From contig JANRIZ010000026.1 in the NCBI GenBank assembly GCA_033764445.1, positions 1 through 12,658 of the forward strand: a stretch of 12,658 bases of DNA, in the 5' to 3' direction. Numbering within the stretch: position 1 is the first letter of the stretch; each line of letters starts with the position of its first letter. The DNA is from JANRIZ01 sp033764445. GTDB taxonomy: Bacteria; Verrucomicrobiota; Verrucomicrobiia; JAWXBN01. Made by a program: the position numbers and the translations under genes. Positions 6,229-11,907 of this stretch are shown in pieces. Under the pieces are notes generated by a model. That model saw nothing but the letters and a program-made list of their open reading frames with translations, was not told the origin of the DNA and ran no database searches.

Positions 6229-6470
6229 TTGGGAAATGGCTCCGACCGCTCAACCGCATCGGCGTCACCGCCAAGTTCCGGGGGCCAGTAGGAGAGATCA
6301 TCGGGGGTGTTGAAGGCCGCGTGGAGGCGCTCCAGCTCCTTCATGCGCTCCTCATAGGGCAGACGCGCCCAGTCGGCCTTTTCCTGACCGAACAACTCTG
6401 CGAGTTTTTCATAAAACTCCTCAGGGTGTTCCGGATGAGATTCATTCATGGGGTCATTTTTGGCATTCAT
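6225..6470 (-). CDS. Acidic 81-aa partner protein coupled to the nucleotidyltransferase-like gene
   Basis: I do not recognise a family. The 81-aa product is acidic, rich in Glu, Pro and aromatic residues, without signal peptide or membrane span. A helical segment (EEFYEKLAELFGQEKADWAR, about 17-36; ERMKELERLHAAF, about 41-53) is followed by DDLSYWPPELGG (about 57-68). The ATG overlaps the TGA of the upstream gene by the ATGA arrangement, and a very good Shine-Dalgarno (GGAGGAA) lies 8 nt upstream inside that gene, so the two are almost certainly translated together. A later in-frame ATG at 6449 is possible. An acidic small protein coupled to a nucleotidyltransferase-like protein could be its inhibitor or subunit, but this is inference. 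Its stop codon falls inside a REP-like repeat. Confidence 0.7.
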   Translation of the reverse strand: MNAKNDPMNESHPEHPEEFYEKLAELFGQEKADWARLPYEERMKELERLHAAFNTPDDLSYWPPELGGDADAVERSEPFPK

Positions 6471-7417
6471 GGCAGCATTTCCTCCAAAGGAGGTGTTATG
6501 GTTTCAAGCAAACCGACGTCATCACCATAAATCTCCACGATCACGGACTGGGCGTTTTCAACAATCTTCATCCGGCCTTCAGCCCCTCCCAATGGCTCCA
6601 GTGGCAACTCATGCTGACGTACCGCCCCACAAACCAGATCATGCTGCCGGTCAAATGAGGCGGAAACAGGCCATGCGAAATCATTCTGGCCACGCCAACG
6701 ACGGATGAATTGTTTCCACTCATGCTGGAATCTCCGATAACGCCCCTTGTTGACCTCCTCCCACAAAGTACGCTCCGCAGCCAGACACTTTCTCAATCCA
6801 AAACGCGGGGTGTCCATTTCCACAAGAAGAGGACGCCTCTTCATCAGTGTCTTCCTCTGATCCTCCGATGCCGTCGTCCAAAGTGCTTTCAAAAGGTCGG
6901 GGCTTCGGGCATGCAAAAGGGCTTCCGCATTCTTCCGACTGCCCACCAAATCACACAGTGCCTCCACCATGGGCCAATCCTTGTCCCGGTCCGTCTTTTT
7001 CATTTGTGCGACAACCAGTTCGTCCGCCAATTCATCGCCGGAAACCGCAAATGCCTTTTCCGCTGTAAGTCTTGGCGGTTGACCAAAAAAATCCAGACGC
7101 TGCTCTTCGGAACTCGGAACATCCTGAATGATCAAATGACTCGTCCACCCCCCCAGATGATATTCGCGGTCCAAGGGGGCCCCAAAGATGCCCCGGTACG
7201 AGATGCGCCAGTTGGCACCGCTCAACCCTTTTTCCTGACGGCACAGGAGGGAGACAAGTTTCTCAAAATCGTCGGGATGAATGATCCAATCCGTGTCCTT
7301 GGTGGTTTCCTGTATCCCGTATTCCACACACGCCATGCCGGAGGTCAGCAACGCCCGCACGCCCTGCTCCCTGAGCAGGTCCCGGAAAAGGCGGTAGAAT
7401 TGAAGCGGGGTGGTCAT
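6467..7417 (-). CDS. Nucleotidyltransferase-fold-like protein
   Basis: This 316-aa soluble protein resembles nucleotidyltransferase-fold proteins of the MNT/AbiEii kind. The N-terminal pattern ALLTSGMACVEYGIQ (22-36) followed by TTKDTDWIIHPDD (38-50) has the layout of the fold: a small-residue loop, then Asp-x-Asp (D41, D43). QRLDFFGQPPR (106-116) could give the third acidic residue (D109). The usual Gly-Gly or Gly-Ser is Ser-Gly here, so activity is uncertain. The KKTDRDKDWPMVEAL stretch (140-154) resembles the helical part of such proteins. The frame is open to an ATG at 7522, but that lengthens the gene across a REP-like repeat. I prefer the ATG at 7417 (MTTPLQFYRLF); 7435 is also possible, and neither has a strong Shine-Dalgarno. 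It is followed with a 4-bp overlap by the 81-aa gene. Confidence 0.7.
   Translation of the reverse strand: MTTPLQFYRLFRDLLREQGVRALLTSGMACVEYGIQETTKDTDWIIHPDDFEKLVSLLCRQEKGLSGANWRISYRGIFGAPLDREYHLGGWTSHLIIQDVPSSEEQRLDFFGQPPRLTAEKAFAVSGDELADELVVAQMKKTDRDKDWPMVEALCDLVGSRKNAEALLHARSPDLLKALWTTASEDQRKTLMKRRPLLVEMDTPRFGLRKCLAAERTLWEEVNKGRYRRFQHEWKQFIRRWRGQNDFAWPVSASFDRQHDLVCGAVRQHELPLEPLGGAEGRMKIVENAQSVIVEIYGDDVGLLETITPPLEEMLP
6481..6493 (-). promoter_or_regulatory. Shine-Dalgarno hairpin controlling the 81-aa gene
   Basis: On the minus strand CCTCC-TTT-GGAGG forms a 5-bp hairpin whose 3' arm is the Shine-Dalgarno of the 81-aa gene. It lies in the last codons of the upstream gene (PPLEEMLP). A ribosome finishing that gene would open it, which would couple the two translations. 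Pairing is seen in the sequence; the control effect is inferred. Confidence 0.5.
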
Positions 7418-7489
7418 GGGCTCAACAACGAACATCACGAGCGTGCCAGCATCCCTGCCTTGCTTCAAGGGGATAAACGCCATGGGAAC

Positions 7490-7506
7490 GGGATCAGGAT
7501 GCTCCC
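7490..7506 (+). repeat. REP-like palindromic element, copy D
   Basis: GGGATCAGGATGCTCCC is the family core with one G-T pair in the stem. It lies upstream of the nucleotidyltransferase-like gene and pairs with copy E. Confidence 0.75.
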
Positions 7507-7528
7507 GCCATCTTGCACCCAAAGCAGT

Positions 7529-7545
7529 GGGAGCATCCTGCTCCT
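7529..7545 (-). repeat. REP-like palindromic element, copy E (inverted)
   Basis: GGGAGCATCCTGCTCCT is the family core in inverted orientation. With copy D it makes a perfect 12-bp inverted repeat (CAGGATGCTCCC at 7495-7506, GGGAGCATCCTG at 7529-7540) around a 22-nt loop, followed by GTTTTT. Confidence 0.75.
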
Positions 7546-7638
7546 GTTTTTCCTGTTTCCAATGGCCTGGGGCCTTGTGCCCGTGTGGGACAGGGAGTGA
7601 AACCTGGGTGGATCATCACACAACGGGGTCTGACCGTG

Positions 7639-8118
7639 TTACCCTGCAGTGCCCTGATGCATTGTGATGTGTCTGTTGTCCATTCCACCTTTCCGCAGAC
7701 CCGCTCCGGCCGCTTTGGACCGTTTGATTCGGAAAATCCTCTGCCGCTGCACATTACTGAGAGCCTGGCCACTCCGGGGCCGTCCGCGCGGGGGTGTGGG
7801 CTTGGCCCATGGCTGACCTTTGATACTTTCCCTGGCGACAAGGTCATGCAGACCATAGGCAAGAGCGGCCAGGGCGATTCTGGCCCGCTGCCGGGGGGAG
7901 AAAGCGGGGGATTCTATGGTGACGGCTCCCCAATCCCCGGGTTCTGCCAGTATTTTCAATCGTTTCCCCGGCAACAATTCGATCGGGCGATTGGTCCATG
8001 CCCCGGAGGCCTTGCAACGCACGCCCGCCATCTCGCATACTTTTCTGACCGGGCAGGGATTCCGCTGTGCAAGCCTGGGACGATACTCGGTCGGGAGATA
8101 AAACAAGGGAATTGACAT
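7639..8118 (-). CDS. Hypothetical protein with basic GRPRSG/RQR tail
   Basis: The 159-aa product has no family name I can give. It shows a Cys-containing region (NPCPVRKVCEMAGVRC, C22, C28, C35), a central segment LLPGKRLKILAEPGDWG (48-64), a strongly helical stretch SPRQRARIALAALAYGLHDL (74-93) and a basic tail GRPRSGQALSNVQRQRIFR (112-130). Tails of the form GRPxxG-x-A-L-[ST]-x-x-x-RQR-x-[FY]R are seen in small DNA-binding and plasmid-copy-control proteins, so DNA binding is plausible but inferred. The start at 8118 is uncertain. An ATG at 8181 in frame, with GGAGG 13 nt upstream, would add a hydrophobic N-terminus (MRFSLMLILVALTGISVII) that might be a membrane anchor. The gene is divergent from the plus-strand nucleotidyltransferase-like gene across a palindrome, suggesting joint control. 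The opposite-strand reading is long but low in information. Confidence 0.55.
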   Translation of the reverse strand: MSIPLFYLPTEYRPRLAQRNPCPVRKVCEMAGVRCKASGAWTNRPIELLPGKRLKILAEPGDWGAVTIESPAFSPRQRARIALAALAYGLHDLVARESIKGQPWAKPTPPRGRPRSGQALSNVQRQRIFRIKRSKAAGAGLRKGGMDNRHITMHQGTAG

Positions 8119-8121
8119 ATT

Positions 8122-8134
8122 CGTTATGATAACG
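8122..8134. promoter_or_regulatory. 13-bp palindrome between divergent genes, candidate operator
   Basis: CGTTATGATAACG has perfect 6-bp arms around one central base. It contains TATGAT on the plus strand and TATCAT on the minus strand, each one mismatch from a -10 box, and TTGACA lies just left of it (8112-8117). For the leftward gene TTGCGC lies 16 bp upstream of TATCAT, and transcription would begin at about the ATG at 8118. A palindrome overlapping promoter elements between divergent genes is a typical repressor site; binding is inferred. Confidence 0.45.
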
Positions 8135-8179
8135 GAAATTCCCGTGAGCGCAACGAGGATCAACATCAAGGAAAACCTC

Positions 8180-8845
8180 ATGGCCCGATCAAAACCTCCG
8201 GATGACGATTTTGAAAAACTGCTTCGGGCCTGTCTGGAGTTTTCGATGCTCTTCCCGGACGGGGTGGTTTTCATCGGAGGGATTGCCGTGTACTTGCACG
8301 CCATGAATCACGAAAAAACCAGGGCGCTGGCGGAGGCGACTCATGATGCGGATTTTTACATATCCCTGGCGGACATGGCCGATCTCCGGGACATCGAGGA
8401 GGTGACGGCCAATCGAAGGCTCAACAAACATCAGCTGATCAAAAACGGATTCGAATTCGACATCTATACGGAGCGGCATTCGGCACTGATTGTTCCCTAC
8501 GACCAGATCATGGCCTACTCCATTGTCCATGATCAAATGAGACTTTCGAGCCTCGAGCACCTTCTGATCCTGAAATTGGAGGCATTCCGTGACAGGGAAC
8601 GGAGCAGCAAGGGGCAAAAAGATGCCAAGGACCTGATCCGCATCTCCCTGATTCTCACGGGCACACGCTCACGGATACAGCGGGACCTGATATTCCCTTT
8701 TCTCAGCGAGGACCATCTCAAGGCACTGGACCGAATCGCCCGCGGTCCCGAGTTTCTGTCCCTGGCAAAAGGCAACGCCAAAGAGGCCAAGGAAATGAGA
8801 ACCCAATTTCATCTTCTGACAGGGCTCCTTCACCAAGGAATCTGA
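8180..8845 (+). CDS. Nucleotidyltransferase-fold protein (AbiEii/MNT-like)
   Basis: The 221-aa soluble protein has the signature of nucleotidyltransferase-fold proteins related to AbiEii, MNT and DUF6036 groups. VVFIGGIAVYLHA (29-41) is the Gly-Gly loop (G33, G34). THDADFYIS (54-62) carries the Asp-x-Asp pair D56 and D58. GFEFDIYTE (90-98) gives the third Asp, D94. SSLEHLLILKLEAFRDRERSSKGQKDAKDL (123-152) is the typical helical continuation with K132, E134, R137 and D148. All catalytic-type residues are present, so it may be active on a protein, RNA or nucleotide substrate. I chose the ATG at 8180 because AAGGA lies 8 nt upstream; an in-frame ATG at 8126 lies inside the palindrome. It is divergent from the 159-aa gene and convergent with PPK2. 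Toxin or defence function is a family-based inference. Confidence 0.75.
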   Translation: MARSKPPDDDFEKLLRACLEFSMLFPDGVVFIGGIAVYLHAMNHEKTRALAEATHDADFYISLADMADLRDIEEVTANRRLNKHQLIKNGFEFDIYTERHSALIVPYDQIMAYSIVHDQMRLSSLEHLLILKLEAFRDRERSSKGQKDAKDLIRISLILTGTRSRIQRDLIFPFLSEDHLKALDRIARGPEFLSLAKGNAKEAKEMRTQFHLLTGLLHQGI

Positions 8846-8949
8846 AAAGATCGAGTCTCCAATGCCTTTCGGCAATTTGTCCGTCTGGGACAGTAAAAAT
8901 AAGCCTGGTGAGGTATATCGAAAAATGGTCTCCAATCTTTCCCGCTCGC

Positions 8950-8982
8950 AGAACCGTGGGATCAGTATGCTCCCGCTACTTT
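8950..8982 (+). repeat. REP-like palindromic element, copy F
   Basis: The core GGGATCAGTATGCTCCC (8958-8974) is preceded by AGAACCGT and followed by GCTACTTTT, the same flanks as copies A and C. It lies between two convergent genes, and its right flank supplies the TAG stop codon (8978-8976) of the PPK2 gene. Confidence 0.8.
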
Positions 8983-9872
8983 TCGGATTCGAGAGCCTGA
9001 CGGGCCTTTTTTAAGATTTTCTTCTGCGCCTCGCCGACCTCGGGATAATGCAGGTCCAGACTCATCAGCTTCCGGAGGATCACCGCCGAAACCGCCAGCC
9101 GGGCGAACCACTTGTGATCGGCGGGAATCACATGCCACGGGGCATGGGCGGAACTCGTCCGGTTGAAAACGTCCTCGTAGGCGGCCATGTATTCCTTCCA
9201 GTGTCCGCGCTCCTGCACGTCCGCCGCCGAAAACTTCCAGTTTTTTTCGGGTCGGTCGATCCGCTCCAGAAAACGCCGCTTCTGCTCCGCCTTCGAGACG
9301 TTCAGGAAAAACTTCAGGACCACGATCCCGTTGTCGACGAGGTACTCCTCAAAATGGTTGATCTGCCGGAAACGCCGTTTCCAGATTCCGTCATTGATGC
9401 GGTCCGGGGGCAGGTGCTGTTTTTCCAGGAACTCCGGATGCACACGGACAACCAGGGTCTCCTCGTAATAGGACCGGTTGAAAATGCCAATGCGTCCCCG
9501 TTCGGGCAGTGTCTTGAAGGATCGCCACAGGAAATCGTGGTCGAGTTCCTCCGTCGAGGGCGCCTTGAAGCTGTACACCTGGCACCCCTGCGGATTGATG
9601 CCGCTCATGACATGTTTGATGCATCCGTCCTTGCCCGCCGCATCCATGGCCTGAAAAATCAGCAGCAGGGCATACCGGTTCTGCGCATAGAGTTTGTCCT
9701 GGAATTCCGAGAGCAGCTCCACCCCCTCGACCAGTTTGGTCTTCGCATGTTCCTTGTCCCGGACCCCGTCCACATACCCCGGGTCAAAATCCTTCGCCAA
9801 GGACACCTTTTTCCCGGGTTTCACCACAAAGGGGGCGATGAATTGATCGAGTTTTTTGCGGCTGTATTCCAT
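8976..9872 (-). CDS. ppk2: Polyphosphate kinase 2 family phosphotransferase
   Basis: PPK2 enzymes transfer phosphate between polyphosphate and nucleotides in the cytoplasm. The 298-aa protein has Walker A FQAMDAAGKDG (73-83), the segment NPQGCQVYSFKAPSTEELDHDFLWR (93-117), Walker B-like IGIFNRSYYEETLVVRV (128-144), ILKFF-like VVLKFFLNVSKAEQ (184-197) and the lid RIDRPEKNWKFS (204-215). Length and motifs fit single-domain PPK2 of the class III-like type (AMP or ADP as acceptor); the exact nucleotide cannot be read from the sequence. The ATG at 9872 is chosen over 9983 because an excellent GGAGGT lies 6 nt upstream and because the extension has no family similarity. The stop codon lies in REP-like copy F. 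A 15-bp palindrome sits 26 nt upstream of the start. It is divergent from rnhB. Confidence 0.95.
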   Translation of the reverse strand: MEYSRKKLDQFIAPFVVKPGKKVSLAKDFDPGYVDGVRDKEHAKTKLVEGVELLSEFQDKLYAQNRYALLLIFQAMDAAGKDGCIKHVMSGINPQGCQVYSFKAPSTEELDHDFLWRSFKTLPERGRIGIFNRSYYEETLVVRVHPEFLEKQHLPPDRINDGIWKRRFRQINHFEEYLVDNGIVVLKFFLNVSKAEQKRRFLERIDRPEKNWKFSAADVQERGHWKEYMAAYEDVFNRTSSAHAPWHVIPADHKWFARLAVSAVILRKLMSLDLHYPEVGEAQKKILKKARQALESEK

Positions 9873-9897
9873 GGTGTGACCTCCGGCATGTTCCCCA

Positions 9898-9912
9898 AAC
9901 CGTACGACGGTT
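9898..9912. promoter_or_regulatory. Palindrome in the ppk2 leader, candidate operator
   Basis: AACCGTACGACGGTT has perfect 6-bp arms around a 3-nt centre. It lies 26 nt upstream of the ppk2 ATG, in the 225-nt gap between the divergent ppk2 and rnhB genes. It could be a protein site or a small leader hairpin. Nothing else in the gap stands out. Confidence 0.4.
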
Positions 9913-10097
9913 GGCCCGATTCGACAAGTCCGGGGTTTCCCATCCCAAAAAAACAGTGTTTTCAGGATAAAACCGGAAACCACGGATGTAACACCGATCT
10001 AAAACGGATGGGGGAGTGGCACACCCAAAATCAGCGGACTTGTCACGTCGGAGTTTTTCGCAAAGAGGGAATCACCGATTGTTTTTCCAATCGATCC

Positions 10098-10745
10098 ATG
10101 CACACTTTTCCCCCTGTGAAAACACATCCGAAACTGATTTTTGAAACGGAGGCCCGGACCCGGGGATTTGCTCTGATTGCCGGGATTGACGAGGCCGGGC
10201 GCGGTCCGTGGGCCGGACCCGTGACAGCGGGGGCCGTCATTCTCCCGCCGGATTTCACACACGCGACCCTCAACGACTCCAAACAACTTTCTGAAACTCA
10301 GCGTGAAGAGCTTTACGGGGAAATCACCGCACATCCGTCCATCCGCTGGGCCGTGGGCCTGGCCTCACCGGAGGAAATCGACTCCCTCAATATCCTCCAG
10401 GCCACCCATCTGGCCATGCGCCGGGCGGTGGACCAGTTGTTACCCACACCCGATTTCCTGCTCATTGACGGACGCCCCGTCAAATCCTTCACCCTTCCCC
10501 GTCAGTCCATTGTGAAGGGTGATTCCAAAAGTCTTTCCATCGCCGCCGCGTCGGTCCTGGCCAAGGTGACGAGGGATCGACTCATGCTTGAGTTTGACCG
10601 CGAATTTCCCCAGTATGGCTTTTCAAGACACAAGGGGTATGGGACGCCCGAACATCAGGCGGCCCTGAAACAACATGGGATTTGCCGCATTCATCGAAAA
10701 TCTTTCGCGCCGGTTCGCCTCGTGGCGGAACGGACCCTCCTTTGA
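10098..10745 (+). CDS. rnhB: Ribonuclease HII
   Basis: RNase HII cuts the RNA strand of RNA-DNA hybrids and removes single ribonucleotides from DNA. The 215-aa product carries the four metal-binding acids: D31 and E32 in GIDEAGRGPWAGP (29-41), D124 in LLIDGRP (121-127) and D142 in KGDSKSLSIAAASVLAKVTRD (140-160). The signatures NDSKQLS (59-65) and GYGTPEH...HGICRIHRKSFAPVR (180-207) are also present. The frame is open far upstream, but that part is the shadow of ppk2. The ATG at 10098 (MHTFPPVKTHPKL) gives the family's usual length, although no clear Shine-Dalgarno precedes it and an ATG at 10008 is in frame. It overlaps yraN by 71 bp, the normal partner order. Confidence 0.95.
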   Translation: MHTFPPVKTHPKLIFETEARTRGFALIAGIDEAGRGPWAGPVTAGAVILPPDFTHATLNDSKQLSETQREELYGEITAHPSIRWAVGLASPEEIDSLNILQATHLAMRRAVDQLLPTPDFLLIDGRPVKSFTLPRQSIVKGDSKSLSIAAASVLAKVTRDRLMLEFDREFPQYGFSRHKGYGTPEHQAALKQHGICRIHRKSFAPVRLVAERTLL

Positions 10746-11127
10746 TTCGAGCAAGGAACTGGGCGACTACGGGGAAAACCTGGCCGCCCGTTTTCTCAGA
10801 CGGGAACACGGTTACAAGGTTCTTGTCCGTCAATGGAAATCCGACCGGGGCGAGATCGATCTGATCGCCCGGGACCGGGAATTTCTGGCTTTCATCGAGG
10901 TCAAGACCCGGACCCGCACGGAATTCGGTCTGCCGCAGGATGCAGTGAATCAGGAAAAACAGCGCCGTCTTTCACGGGCGGCACTGGAATATCTGCGGCG
11001 CCTCGGCAACCCGGACCTGACTTTCCGTTTTGACATTGTGGAGGTGCAGAAAAACGCCGAAAGCGGGGCGTTTGAATGCAGACTCATCCAGAACGCCTTT
11101 CCGCTTTCAAAGCCGTACCGATATTGA
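10675..11127 (+). CDS. yraN: YraN/UPF0102 family nuclease-fold protein
   Basis: YraN (UPF0102) proteins have a PD-(D/E)xK nuclease-like fold related to Holliday-junction resolvases, and their role is not firmly known. The 150-aa protein shows LGDYGENLAARFLRREHGYKVL (29-50), RGEIDLIARD (58-67, E60 and D62) and LAFIEVKTRT (71-80, E75 and K77), the expected core. The C-terminus RFDIVEVQ...NAFPLSKPY fits the family. The ATG at 10675 starts inside rnhB, so 71 bp code in two frames. I see no ATG, GTG or TTG downstream that would avoid this before the conserved core, so the overlap looks real. No good Shine-Dalgarno is visible, which suggests translation depends on rnhB. Confidence 0.93.
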   Translation: MGFAAFIENLSRRFASWRNGPSFDSSKELGDYGENLAARFLRREHGYKVLVRQWKSDRGEIDLIARDREFLAFIEVKTRTRTEFGLPQDAVNQEKQRRLSRAALEYLRRLGNPDLTFRFDIVEVQKNAESGAFECRLIQNAFPLSKPYRY

Positions 11128-11148
11128 GGGTTTGCACCCCGACCCGGA

Positions 11149-11700
11149 TCAGGCCGCCTGATACTTGGCATCACTGAAGGCCAGAATCGGGAAAAAGATG
11201 AAGGGCAGCAGCCACAGGCCGATCCCAAAGAGGGACGATTTTCCAAAGGACTGGGCGATGCCCAGGGAGACCAGAATGGAAATGACCAAACTGACGACCG
11301 GGATCAGAAAGAGGATGACCCACCACGCCGGTTTGCCGGCCACCTGGCAAAGGACAATGATGTTATAAATGGGGATGATGGCCGCCCAGCCGGGTTTGCC
11401 CGCCTTGGCAAAGACCTTCCAAAGGGAAATGATCATCAGCAGGACAATGATCAAAGCCACACCGGCAAAAACCAGCATCACCGTTGCCGCCGCCGCTGCT
11501 GCAGCCGGATTGACATCGGTTGTTTCCGACGTGGTGGTGACCGTTTCCTTCTCGACGACCGCCGGGGTTTCAGCCTCCTCGGTGGCGGTTGTGGTGGTTT
11601 CCGTCGTGGTGGTGGAACTCTCGGTCTGGGCCATGAGAACCGGCTGGGAAACCCAGAAACAGATGCCTGCCAGGGCCAACAATGCGAGGATGTTTTTCAT
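11149..11700 (-). CDS. DUF5684-type membrane protein with signal peptide
   Basis: The 183-aa protein resembles the DUF5684 group of small membrane proteins of unknown role. A signal peptide (MKNILALLALAGICFWVSQP, then VLMAQ with likely cleavage after Ala24 or Gln25) is followed by a low-complexity Thr/Glu-rich linker (about 26-64) and poly-Ala (66-72). At least three hydrophobic segments follow (about 73-95, 125-148, 156-174). The conserved stretch is KAGKPGWAAIIPIYNIIVL (99-117), then AGKPAWWVILFLIP and PFIFFPILAFSDAKY at the end. The ATG at 11700 is preferred over 11745 because it begins the signal peptide, though no strong Shine-Dalgarno is seen. It converges with yraN, with 21 nt between stops and no clear terminator, and is divergent from purT. 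Confidence 0.85.
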   Translation of the reverse strand: MKNILALLALAGICFWVSQPVLMAQTESSTTTTETTTTATEEAETPAVVEKETVTTTSETTDVNPAAAAAAATVMLVFAGVALIIVLLMIISLWKVFAKAGKPGWAAIIPIYNIIVLCQVAGKPAWWVILFLIPVVSLVISILVSLGIAQSFGKSSLFGIGLWLLPFIFFPILAFSDAKYQAA

Positions 11701-11907
11701 AGGATGATTTCTTTGAGGAACGTTTGGTTGAATGTGAGAGAACACAATACAAAGCGGTTTGGGCGGGTTTTACCAGCCCAGATTCGCCCCTCACAAAAAA
11801 AGACCCGGGAGACCTCCGTGCCTGCCACCAGTCTCAAAACTGTTGATGTCGATGGTAAAGTCTCTTTGCCCTTGCCAAGCCTCCTCGACCCGTTATGGTC
11901 ACTGCCA

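Noticed and set aside
7513..8115. 200-codon plus-strand open frame opposite the 159-aa gene
   Set aside because: It is Gly/Pro/Ser-rich, begins inside a REP-like repeat and lacks any motif, whereas the minus strand has coherent helical and basic-tail segments. Some doubt remains.
9048..10097. 350-codon upstream extension of rnhB
   Set aside because: It is the antisense shadow of ppk2 and has no RNase HII similarity; the real start is near 10098.
11761..11789. GGGCG...CGCCC pairing upstream of purT as a riboswitch or terminator
   Set aside because: The stem is only 5 bp, the A-run is on the wrong side for a plus-strand terminator, and no known purine-riboswitch core is visible.
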